A stretch of DNA of 64,000 bases, taken from positions 16,373,001-16,437,000 of the forward strand of contig OX335653.1 in assembly GCA_946894095.1 (NCBI GenBank), read 5' to 3'. Below the pieces are notes generated by a model. The model worked only from the letters and a program-made list of their open reading frames with translations, was not told where the DNA came from and did no database searches. How positions within the stretch are numbered: position 1 is the first letter of the stretch; the number at the start of each line of letters is the position of its first letter. The position numbers were made by a program, and so were the translations under genes. Shown one piece after another: positions 45,701 through 57,700 of the stretch. The DNA is from Incurvaria masculella (taxonomy: Eukaryota; Arthropoda; Insecta; Lepidoptera; Incurvariidae).

Positions 45701-48700
45701 GACACAGCGGCATGAAGAGGTTCATGAGCATGTTCTCGGTCTTCTCGGGGCTCGGGAACACGGCGCTGCCGCCGCACATTTGCTCCAGCGAGTAGCTGTC
45801 CTGCGCGCGCAGGCATGCGTTGAGCCATTCGAACCTCAGAGTGGACACCCTAGCCATTAAAAAACTACCAAGGCTGGAGTGCACCAACTCTGGTTAGAGT
45901 AATGTCATATTTTTTTATTAAGAGTGGCATATGGCATACGCGAGAACCTCTTAAGCATTCGAACTTATAGGGGGACTGTGAAAACCATACCCGCCAGTCA
46001 TTTTATACATATTCATTCTTCTAATGTCATTAACTAAGGATAGATACATATTAACAATAAAATTAACATTAACCAGACAACCACTCTAGCCGAAGGGGAA
46101 AATTGAGGTGTAGCGTTAAATACATTCATTTAACGCTACACCTCAATTTTCCTGTAGGTATAATCTTAAATACTGTGTTAGTAGGAGGCATTGATTATGG
46201 GAAGAGGGACTGTGGGAGAATTCCAAATTGTAAGTATACAGCAGGTGGCGAAATTGGTTAGACGCAATACCCCAAAAACATACCATTGTTTTGCTGGTTC
46301 GGGTCCAGCCTTGCAGTATATTCGTAAAGTAGTTGTTTTACAGGGATCTTTCATTAATTAATGTGTCCTTGCTTCACAGTCGATTATACATACATACATG
46401 TCACATTCTTTAAAATTGAGATTGTCCGTAGATAACTTCATCTTGTTTGAGTATATAATAATATTATGTTCAGTGCGTGGTTATTTGGACAGTACGCACT
46501 AATGGCATCATCTCTGCCTGTCGCGCATGGTGCACAGTTCAGGGAAATAAATCTGAGGGTGCACAAAAGGAAACTTTTGGCGTGACCGAAATCGGAAAAA
46601 CATAATTGTAACATTATTTCAATAGTAAATCTCGGCTGACGCTAGTGTCCAATACAAGAAACGACTTTGGTGAAGACAGCAATTACTTCAGGTTGATATC
46701 TCAACCATTGCAGCCAAAATGCCTTTTCGTAGGTTTAATCCGTGAAATCAGGGCCATCTAGTAATATTAGTAATAATTCATTTATTCATCTTGGACACAG
46801 TTTTACAGACGGTAATATAAAACAGCAAGCCTGCACATAACATCATCTGCCCAGATCAAAAATATTTTCCATTATTTGCAGAATCTGATTATATTGCTTC
46901 AATGAACTCGTAGATATCCCTGTACAACCTCACCTTAAGGAGGTTCCGAAACTACAACAAAAACAAAGAAAGTGAAATTCTGATAATGATTTGGCCACAA
47001 CATCTAAGACTATAGTTAATATGAACAGTTAATTCGGGCCTTAAAGTCTTTATGGATCGGACAGGTTCGGAGCCCCTCCTTCTGAATTTAAAGACGGTGA
47101 CATTGTGGCAAAGATGCCGATGCCCTCACCCCGGTGTTGATGATCTGCAAGGCGATGAGCCGCACCACCGTGCTGCAGAAGTGCGGCGGCGGCGGCTGCG
47201 AGAGGAGCGCCGCCGTCGCCGACGACACGTTCTCCGCGGGGCTGCTTTCCGACACTATCAAGTTCTGCGATGCACCGGATCACTTTAGAATATATTGTTT
47301 AATAATTGGACAAATATACGTATGACTAATACCCACAGTGTTATGTGGGGGCTACCCAGTTCGTCGCCGTATGGTCGTATTGACCATGTAAGCCTATGGA
47401 ATTTGCTCCCGAAATGCGTTCGGCAAGTCAGTTCCCACCCAAAGAATTATTCCAATACTTCTGCATATGCAGTTGGGCTGGTAGTTTCAGAAAATTGTAG
47501 GCCTTCGCCTTCCTTCTATTATCTGAGCTAATACTCCATGTAGTATCACGATAGTAGCCTAACACACCGCATTACTGAAGTTGCTGCGATGCAAGACCCC
47601 ATCCTTTATAAGCTGGGGTACATTGAAATATACCATCTTTTCATCCAACGAATGTATCATCGCATTGGATGAAAAGATGGTCGAAGCGGCAATAAAAGAT
47701 TATCCATGTTTTCCATGGATGTAGCTCTGCACATAAAGGGAAGGTCCTGGCATGGCTCCTAGTTCTTTCGGGAATGTGGTGTATTTTGCTCATATCATAA
47801 CAGTAGTTGTGTGGTATTAGCCATCCATGTCAGGTTGCATAAAAAAAACTGACGATACCTGACAAGTGCCGAGGAGTGCCTTGATGATCTGCCAGTGCAT
47901 GATGTAGGGGCACCGCATCATGGTCTCCAGCACTCCTTTTAGCAGACCGGCAGCAGCGTCCCAATCTGTATTTTTCTGAAAAAATATTTTGATCCATGAT
48001 TTTTATGTCACCATACGGAAGCAAATCAGAAGATGGGGGGGAGGGAGAATAAATGTTTTAAAGATATAGTTTTTTTATTTTTCACCCTCTGCAGCCGCTC
48101 ATTGCTATCATTCAGTTCCCTTGTGCGACAAGCAGAGGAAGAACTGCTGCGTTTGAGGGTTAAACTATAGCTGCTTCAGATCCTTGCGCCAGCATGAACC
48201 TTCGTGAAGTGTAGAAGAAACCATCAACGAGTTTTGCGCTTCAGCCCCGTTAGCCGAATTAACTACCAGACAGGCCATGGGCATAAAATGATACCAAAGC
48301 ATAAATGCTGGAAGGAGGCTATCAACGGAGCAAAGACTGAAGCATTGAGTATTCTTACGATGGTTCACATTACCATATGTATTAATGTCAAACGTGTGTA
48401 TTTATTCAACTCTAACCCACAGATTTCCAACAGTTTTCAAACATGACAGATGAATGAAGACCTAGATGTTTCACCAATAGGTCAATGCTGAAGGGATGAA
48501 CAACGCATGGAAAGCGCAACTGCATGGATACACGTTTATGGCTATGGAAATAGGATGGCGCCACTTTCGTACCTAAAACTTGCGAAATAGCCAATGGATA
48601 GTACTGTAAAAACATAGGATTTATTTTACAGATTAATAATACAATTTGAAACAAAATTGACAATTTGGAAAATATACAATTTTGAATCAATACACAATGT

Positions 48701-51700
48701 TTTTGACAACCCATAAAAATAAATGACTATTGTTTTGAATTTAATGCAGTGAGCCTAATAGCTGCGCCATCTCTTGGTGCAAACACCCTTTTTGATGTGA
48801 ATGATTGAATAGAAGTTACTATCTTAGTTATATGTTTATTGCAATAGAGGGCCGGCTTACTTAACACATATTGTATGAAACTTCCGTCACTATGGTTGTG
48901 AGCTATCTACTTACACCAGTAAGAAATTATTAATCTATGCTACCGGGGTGAGAGGCCCAGGCTGGCCCAAGGGGACGCAAGCCTTTAGGTTGCAGAATAA
49001 GCTTGATATGATATGTTGATAACGCTTACCCTGATGCTAGGCTTCTTCGCAATCTTAAGGAACACTTTATCCAGCCTCCTCAGCACTGTGTTGAGGGCGG
49101 GCCGCACGGTGTCGTCGGACCAATCGGCGCAGGGCAGCACGCACAGCATGTACCGCTGCAGCCCGCGGCACGCCATTGACTCGGGGTCGTATGGGGACAC
49201 TTTCAGCAACGCGTGCGCGATGTCTGCTAGTCTCTACGCAACGAATATACATGACAGCACTGCTGCAGTTGTTAAAATACTTTGATTTTGAAGTATTGTT
49301 GGAGTTTGCTTATTTTTATCGCAGTTTCTCTCATGGCTATATGATTATGCATTTAGGAAAATATTATATGTTCCAAGCGGAACGCCCCAGAGGAACGCCA
49401 CCAGCGAGGAGACCTCATAGAAACATACAAAATCCTCAATGATTACTATAATTTACCAAATCTCAAAGAAATGTTCACAAAAAATACAAACAAACACCTT
49501 AGAGGGCACAGCTTAAAACTGAACCAATCTGCATCAAATTCAAACCCCAGGAAACACTTCTTGGTCAACAGAGTTGTAGACTCTTGGAACAAGCTGCCGG
49601 AGGAGGTCATTAGTGCTGAAACTGTAAATGGATTTAAAAACCGACTAGACAAACATTTAAAGGCAATAAAAAAAACAAATAATCAATAATAATAATAAAC
49701 AATCAATAATCAATAAATAAAATCAATATAAATACATAATTTGAATGATAAGTAATATTAATAATACCAATTTAAAAATTAAAAAGATACACAAGTGCAC
49801 TCCGGGAAAAATGAAATTCACGCATCAGCTTCAAGCTGCTAGTGATATAAATAACATAATAATAATAAAAGCGATAATCATCAGTCACAGACGCTCAATC
49901 CAGCCAATATGCACTAACTGACAACGCCTCCAGTAGCTGTTTCGCCAACCCCTCTAATGACCTCACCCATGTAGAACTAATTGACATTTCCAATTCTGCC
50001 GATAGATGGTGCTACTATGTAGGATCAAAGATAAACAATCAATAACTACTTTATGGAACTAAAAGATGGCGCCACTGCAACGTCGCTCCGACATTCATTA
50101 TATTTGGCAAGGTTTGCCAACAGGTTGACACGTAGATTAAGAGTGGAGTGCACCCAGTGATGCAAGTATCCGTCCTGAAGAAAGAGAAGGTAGATAGAAG
50201 ATAACTATAATACTAACCAGAGATTGTGTACTCCAGTCTAAGAAAGGTATAATTACGAAACTTCACTGCAGTGCGACCTATCCCCAACCGAGAGCGCAAA
50301 GGTCGGGGCTGGACGGAAGCCGCAGTGGTGTGCATAAGTCTGTCTCATAGGGTAATACTGACCACATGAGACTTGGAGTCGAGAAGTTCGACGGGCTTGC
50401 CCTCGCTGCCGCCACTGCCCTTGCTGCCGTTGAACTCCATCAGCCGCGAGGTAGTTCGTTGGATGAAGTCCCCCACCAGAGAGAGCAGTACGTCGCGGGG
50501 CCGACGATACTCAGCGCGAACCAGCTGGGAATAGGGGATGCACAACATTTTAAAGCCTGTAGTCTAATATTAACGCCTGTAGTCTTTTGTGTTGAACATC
50601 AAGGGTGACTTTTCATTATAAAGGAGAATGCCCACTACCCCATACATTTTGGTACCCTCAAAAATGTTCGTGCCTATGTGTCAAACATGTGTTATAAATT
50701 AGAAAATAATACAACTTTTCGACAATACAATTATTGATGAAGTGCAGTTTTGAAGTTATGAATGTGATTAGAGACACCAGAGAGCTCAGCGTGGAGAAAA
50801 ATGCTCCAGTCCAAATGCAAAAAAATGGACAGAGTTAAATGTCTCTTTGATATTTCATAAGCAACAATCCTTCACATTGATCCTAGGGATAATTTTACAT
50901 ATGTGGCACGGAGCAGTCTGCCTGAATACGTCTCGTGACAACGGAAGTACGAATGCGATGTTGTCCTTGTCTTGTCAGTAGGAAAAGAAGTAATTGTGAA
51001 TGATTCCTTTTAATTATGTTTCATTCAGATTCATAAAATATGTTTAAATAATAAATATAAATGATGCCTCAATAAAAAACACAAATGATTTCTAAGGGCC
51101 CTGGATTTGGGCATTTTCCTTTGCACATCGACATTTCGGCGTCACTATCAACTAGTGCACCAAAAGACCCATCTTGCATGCTGAAAGTCAACATCGACCT
51201 GGGCCCAGGCAGACTGGCGTCCATTTCGAGCAAGATTCACCGGTAGGTATACCCGCCTCACCTCGGAGTCCTCGCCTGAGTAGTCGATGGGCACGGGCCG
51301 TGAGTCGCTCGGGTTGAACGCGTGCGACTCCTCGTCGCCGATCCGGGCGGGCGGCGCGTTGGTGCGTGTCGTGTTGCGCTGCGACGAGCCCTTGTGCTCG
51401 GGAGACGTGCGGTACGGTCCGTTGTAGCATCTGTAGAAAATCAAATGCTTTAGGCGCTTTGTGGAAGAGCTCGGCTGCTGAAATGAGCCAAAAGTCAAGT
51501 TACTGAGCACAACGGCCTCGTGTCAAGTGCGTCCAAGCGTCGGCAGCTACTCGCCGACAACAACAACAACCACAACAACATGCTTTAGGCGTTTGCCAAA
51601 GGTTTACGCGGCTTACAGCTCTGGGGTGTGTGGAGTTTTCTTCCATGACAGAGTTCATGCGTTCAACTTGCCCCTTCATTTTCATTCTCTTTCTAAGTGT

Positions 51701-54700
51701 AATAAGTGCTGTTCCCCACGAGTGCTAAACGTTCCATGATTTGGAATCCATGTAAAACCCCTTCCCCAGGTGTTTTGGATTAATTTAATGGTTCAATTTA
51801 AGAGTTGGTACCATTGTATGAGAAGATTGACGAAATGGCTGTGAATAATTTTCCGTATATTGCATTCAGTTCAATGTAGCCATGCTCATAAAGAGAAGGT
51901 AATTCCTTCGGGAATGCGGTGAGCTGATATCATGACGGTAGGTGTGGTAATTAGCCATCCATGTCCAGTCATATGAAATGAACAACCCTATAGTAATCAG
52001 AGAATGTCCGTTGGAACTTAACATTTGGATCACATTTAAAGTGGGTATAATTGTTATTGGGAACAAATTTTTGAGTCATAGGACTCATAAAGCTAAGGTT
52101 TCAAATGTTCCGATACATCAAAAAGCAGAAATTTTATTAAGGACGAAAGTGAGTATACTTGGAGAGTCCCTCGCAGTTGTTGACGAGGGTCTTGACGGCT
52201 ATCGCCAGCTGCTGCACGATCTCGCGCTCCGTCTTGCCCTGCTTGTTGTAGCTCGGCAGCTGGATCTGCTTCACGTAGCACGGCAGGATCGCCTCCAGGA
52301 TTATCTGCGGTCACAACGCCAGAAAGTTGCTGCATTAACTACTAAGAAGAAGACATGACGTGCTAAGAAGACATCATCATTACAAAGGGGAAGACAACTG
52401 CTACTACTATTACTACGACAGGTGGCACCTAGGCGACCTACCCTAAAATATCTGTCAAAGTTGTCAGAGACCCTTTAAAATTTCTTCTTTTTCTCGGTGC
52501 CTTATTATAACTGTATCATGGAGTACATCGTTCATTGAAAAGCTCGTAAATAAAACTTGACTTGAATGAAAGTTTTGAAAGCTTCGTGCTTTCTTTGGGA
52601 TTAATACCGACTTAGAAAGGAACAAGCTCCCCGAAGACGTTATTAATGCTAACTCAACCAACCAATTCAAAAATCGTTTGGACACTCATTTTAAACGAAA
52701 ATAAAAAAAATAACCAGAATTAATCATTCATATTACAATGGCAATTGACTAAAAAAAAAAAACAAATAAATAAATGTGTTCCCAATTACTAATTAAATAA
52801 CTTTCCACATGACGATCAACTTAATCTAATGAAAAATAAGATTTAGACATATCAGCTTAGGCTGCCTGTCTAAAATAAATAAATAAATAAATAAATAATA
52901 AATAAATAGCTTTAAATGGCGTGGATTAGGTTCATCAAATCATTCTCAGCTGGATTAATCAGATAAAACTTCTGGCTAAAATTCCAAACTGAACTCCTTG
53001 CCAATCGTTTGTTAGTGAAAAGTAAGTACATCATAATTTCAAATTAGATTTATGAAATTATGTACCTTTCGAAAAAATAAAAGCAACACACCAACATCTG
53101 GTAGCCTCGCAAGCTCTCGGCGGAGTAGGACACGACCATGACGCACAGGCTGATGCAGTCCAGCACGTTGACCATCTCGTCCTCGTCACGGTAGCAGAAG
53201 TCGATGGGCTTCAGTGGCTTCTCCTCCTTGATGAGCTCGGCGATGTGCAGCGGGTCCGGCGAGGGCGTCTCCAAGCTCAGCAGCAGGTTGAAGAGGCAGC
53301 TTGACTGGACCTGCCGAGTCCCATTTAAGATGTAAGCGAAATAACGAAAACAATGCTCCCGATACAACTTGTAATCTTTTTAAAACCCTCTATGAGCTGT
53401 AGACCTCGCAAACCTGTTTTTAGGGATCCGCTATTACTAAGCCTCCGCTGTCCGTTCGTCCGTCCGTCCGTCTGGCATAGGGCGCTATCTCATGAACCGT
53501 AATATGTAGGTAGCTGAAATTTCCAGAGAGTGTGAATGTCCAAAGTTAATTTTGCAGCAATAACAACAAATAAGTAGGTAAGATTAAAAAATAATAAATT
53601 TAAAGGAGTTCCCCATACCAAAAACGTGACTTATTTTGTGTTAAATCTTGTGCAATGGTACGGTACTCTTCGTGTGCGAGTCCAACTTGCACTTGCCCGG
53701 TTTTTTGAACGTTGACAATTTTTTTTAAAAGTGGCTCGACTAAGAAATTCTATATAAATATCGAAAATGGTCACAAACTTTCACGAGATCGGTTGAGAAA
53801 TTAGACCTGTAGAAGAGAACAGACGGATATAAGAAAATATTGTTGTCCAATCTAAAACGGAGACGCGACGCTCGACCTTCGCTTTTCGCTCCACCAATCA
53901 TTTGATTATGAATAGCAGTCAATGATCACATACGATCTTAGGTTAACACAGTAACTCATTTGCATAATTACAGTTTCACTGTGTGTGATGGTAAATTCGA
54001 GATCAGACATGAACAGTGATCAAGAGACCGAAGAAGTGTGAGGGACAAAGGTCCCTTTTGGAATATGCATATCAAGTATGGAGCCCCTACTTCAAAAACG
54101 ATATAGATATATTGTAAAAGGTTCAGAGACGTGCAACAAAAATGGTGTTGTTCCTCAGACACAAATCATATGAAGATCGCCTTGAAACTCTTGGTCATAC
54201 TAGATTGGAAAAAAGAAGGCAGCGAGGAGACCTAATTGAAACCTACAAAATTCTGACTGAACACTACGATGTACCAAGTCTTAAATCAATGTATACAAAA
54301 AATACTAATGAGAGACTTCGAGGACACTTCTTGAAACTTAACCGCAATAATACTACTTAAAACCCGAGAAAGCACTTCCTATCTAACAGAGTTGTTGACA
54401 CTTGGAATAAATTGCCAGAAGAAGTGTTAAGTGCTAACTCAGTGAACAGTTTTAAAAACAAATTGGACAAATATCAAAAACGAGAAACATTAAATAAAAA
54501 CTAAACTTAAAAAAAAAATTTACTTACAAAAATATGAATACAGTGCACTCGATAACTAAAATACACGCATCAGCTTGTACCTGCTAGTGTGTATAACATA
54601 TAATAATAATTATAAGGGAACAGGGTATACAGGAATATAGAAGAATAAGAGATAAACAGTAAGAGATTTACAATAACTAATAGAATTACAACTAAGCTAA

Positions 54701-57700
54701 TAAGAAATAGAGTAGAGCTCTCAGAAAAGAAAAGGGCAAGTATGAAAATATAAGAGGTTGGGATAAAAATATCCAAGAGACCTCACCTTGCTAGCATCAC
54801 CATAGAGCCCCTCCTCATCAGTGTCTAGTATGGCAGAGACGGAGCCAAACATCTGCAGTATGAAAGGCTTGCGGTTCATGAGGTAGAACTGTTTCACCGC
54901 ATACTCGATGGTTGTAGTCACTAGTTTGTTGGTCTGGTAGTTGGAGTAGATTTGCAGCAGCGTTGGCATTATCAGAAGATATCTAGGAAAATATAAGGAA
55001 AGCAATGAAGGGAATTGTCAAAGATTTCACAAAATATATATCTGGATCATTTGAGGTAGCCCTGGAGAGGTCTAGACTATTCAAAGTGCACCAACTTTCG
55101 GTAGCCAAACTAAAACATTTGGTGAGTGTGTATATGAATAAGTAAAGATAACCCAAGTAGCCTTAAATATCTGCGCAATCAGGGGCTTCCACCTGACTCA
55201 GAAGCACATGTCGCATCATACCCATTGAGGGAGAAGATATTCTTGAAGTTGAACGCGGCGTTGACGTAAGTGGCGATGACGTAGCGTAGGATGAGCGAGT
55301 CTTCACTGTGCAGCATCAGTGCGCCGTTCAGCACGTTCAAGAACAGGTGGATATCGCCGGAGTACGCAAAGTTGCCCGCCATCGCCTCGAACATGCGAGC
55401 AATCAGGCGCACCCACCTGTGCAGTGATTACCATAAAATATTTTTTTCAAACAAAGGGAATAAAAAAAATATGCATACGTGAGTATGATCAGATAGGAAG
55501 ACAAATTGTTGCCTCTTTATCATGCCTTAGTCAGATCTAGCTCTTCTAGAGAAATGAGTTATGTTTGCATGACGGCTGTATGGAAAGGTCTTTTGCCGAC
55601 CCTTGACAAAAATATGTTGCAAAAAAATAGAGCTGTCTTTGGGTTGGGTCTGTCAGTGCTTCGCAGATTGGCAGCTGTGAGTCTTCCTTTTTTGTCATCT
55701 CATCACATCAGAAATTTAAGCCAGATCGGCTTGTCTAAGAACTGACTACCATCGTATTGAATGAATGATGGTGGGAGCGGCAATGAAAATTATGCCTGTT
55801 TTTAATTCAATATAGCTGTGCAATAACGGAAGGTCCTTGCATGAGCATCTAGTTTACATGTGATGTGTTGGGCTAATATGGTATGACACTTTGTTACAGA
55901 CATTCGCAACGTAGGAGCGTGTTTTTTTAAGGCTCACCTATTCTGTACAGGGCTAGGCCCGTCACGTAGAGGGGTGAAACAATTCTGCATATAATGACAG
56001 TGTGTGTGGTATTTATTATTCGTAACAAGAGCTTACATGAACTTGTGAAGGACATCGAGGCCCAGTAGCTGCGAACCAAGACGCCCTCCGCTGTACAGGT
56101 CAAGGTCAGCCTCAAGTGCCTTGCGCGGGAACGATGGTAGCTTCATCAGCTCCTCGTGCAGGAACACCACGCGCTGCACCACCTGTGACCGTCGGGCGTT
56201 CATGAGTACGACGAAAATGTACCCAAATCGCTTCGTTGAAGGCAGCGAGCATGAAAAGACGGGAGTAGAAACCGCCACTTACAGACAGTACATGACACAG
56301 TAGTCAATAGTTAGTGAAAAAGGTCTAACGTAAACGACGTGTAACATTGAATATTTGTTGGACGTTCGATAGTGTATTTCGTATTTTCACATGTCATTTG
56401 AACTCGAGAAAAAATCATTAATAAGCGTATCCGTAAGCGAGCGATCTCGCCGGCGCTGCCACCATTGTACGTTGTACGTAAAAGTGGCGAAACCGAACAA
56501 CACGGAGTAACAACGGAAGTTTCGGTTGCTACTCCTGAACTTCCATACTCACTGCACATTTCTCAGCTCTTGTCTCTGTATCACCCATTTTTTTTTATAT
56601 AGAGGTTCGTCAACACAGAATAGTTTCTTACATTTACACATATTACAAGAAAGAAAAACCACACCAAAACTATCTACAATTCAGGGTAAACACAACAAGT
56701 ACAAATTAATTGCTAACTTAATAATACAAATGAAACAATCATAACAAAAGAACCAAATTATTGATAATTCACAGCGATAACATCAAAGGACTTCACAAAG
56801 GGGCTCCAGAAACTAGGTTAGAACGAGAGTATGCCGCTCACCATGTCCACATTCTTGAGGATGGCCCACGTGAGCAGCACCTTGCCGATCTCGACGAACT
56901 TGTGCAGCAGCTCCTGGCGCTGCAGCGCGAGGTGCGCCGCCTCGCGCGACATGTGCACCAGCTCCAGCTGCGGGTACTGCGCCCGCTTGAAGAAGTAGTG
57001 GTCGCGCACGTAGCTCACCGGATTGTGGATCTGGCCTGCGGCAGAAGCACGCCCGGTGAACATTGGTGGGCCTTTGCCTAGCGTTAAGTCTTGTGGCTTG
57101 GGGATAACAGATAGCCCTCATACTCTGCATGGAGGCAACAGAGACAACCGCCTATGTACTGTTGGAGTACAGGAGTGTGGCCAATCAACGGGCAAGGACC
57201 CTGGGAACACCGGGATCCCTCCCAGAGGCTTGCGGAAACTTCAAAAACCTGCTGGACTTCTGGGCTGAGCTGGAATGGCTCACATAGTCACCCCTGTAAC
57301 GCACAATCACCTCTCTGTAGCAGTAGGTTTAATGCGGACAACAACAGTCCAACTAACTAACCAACTAATTAAAGCCTTGCGGCCTTGTCATATTGATCGC
57401 GATCGTGGCTTCCTTAAAAGAGTTTGAAAAAAGTGTTTTCTCCTTCGGGGATATCTTGCTTTTACCCAAGCTAGAGAGAACAAATTCTGTACTTTTTCGA
57501 GGTCAGGCAGAAGGCCCAAATTTCGACACACTTCTATAATCGATAAAATCTAAAAACGGTTTATGGTCTAAATATATAAAACATTTTTAGGAATGAGAAA
57601 ATAAATTTAGAAATTGTACTTACGTGTCTTGAAGTCGACCAAAAAGTATTCGTTCTTATGTCCTTCATCAATTCCAAAGAAGTCCAACGACTCTTTGAGA

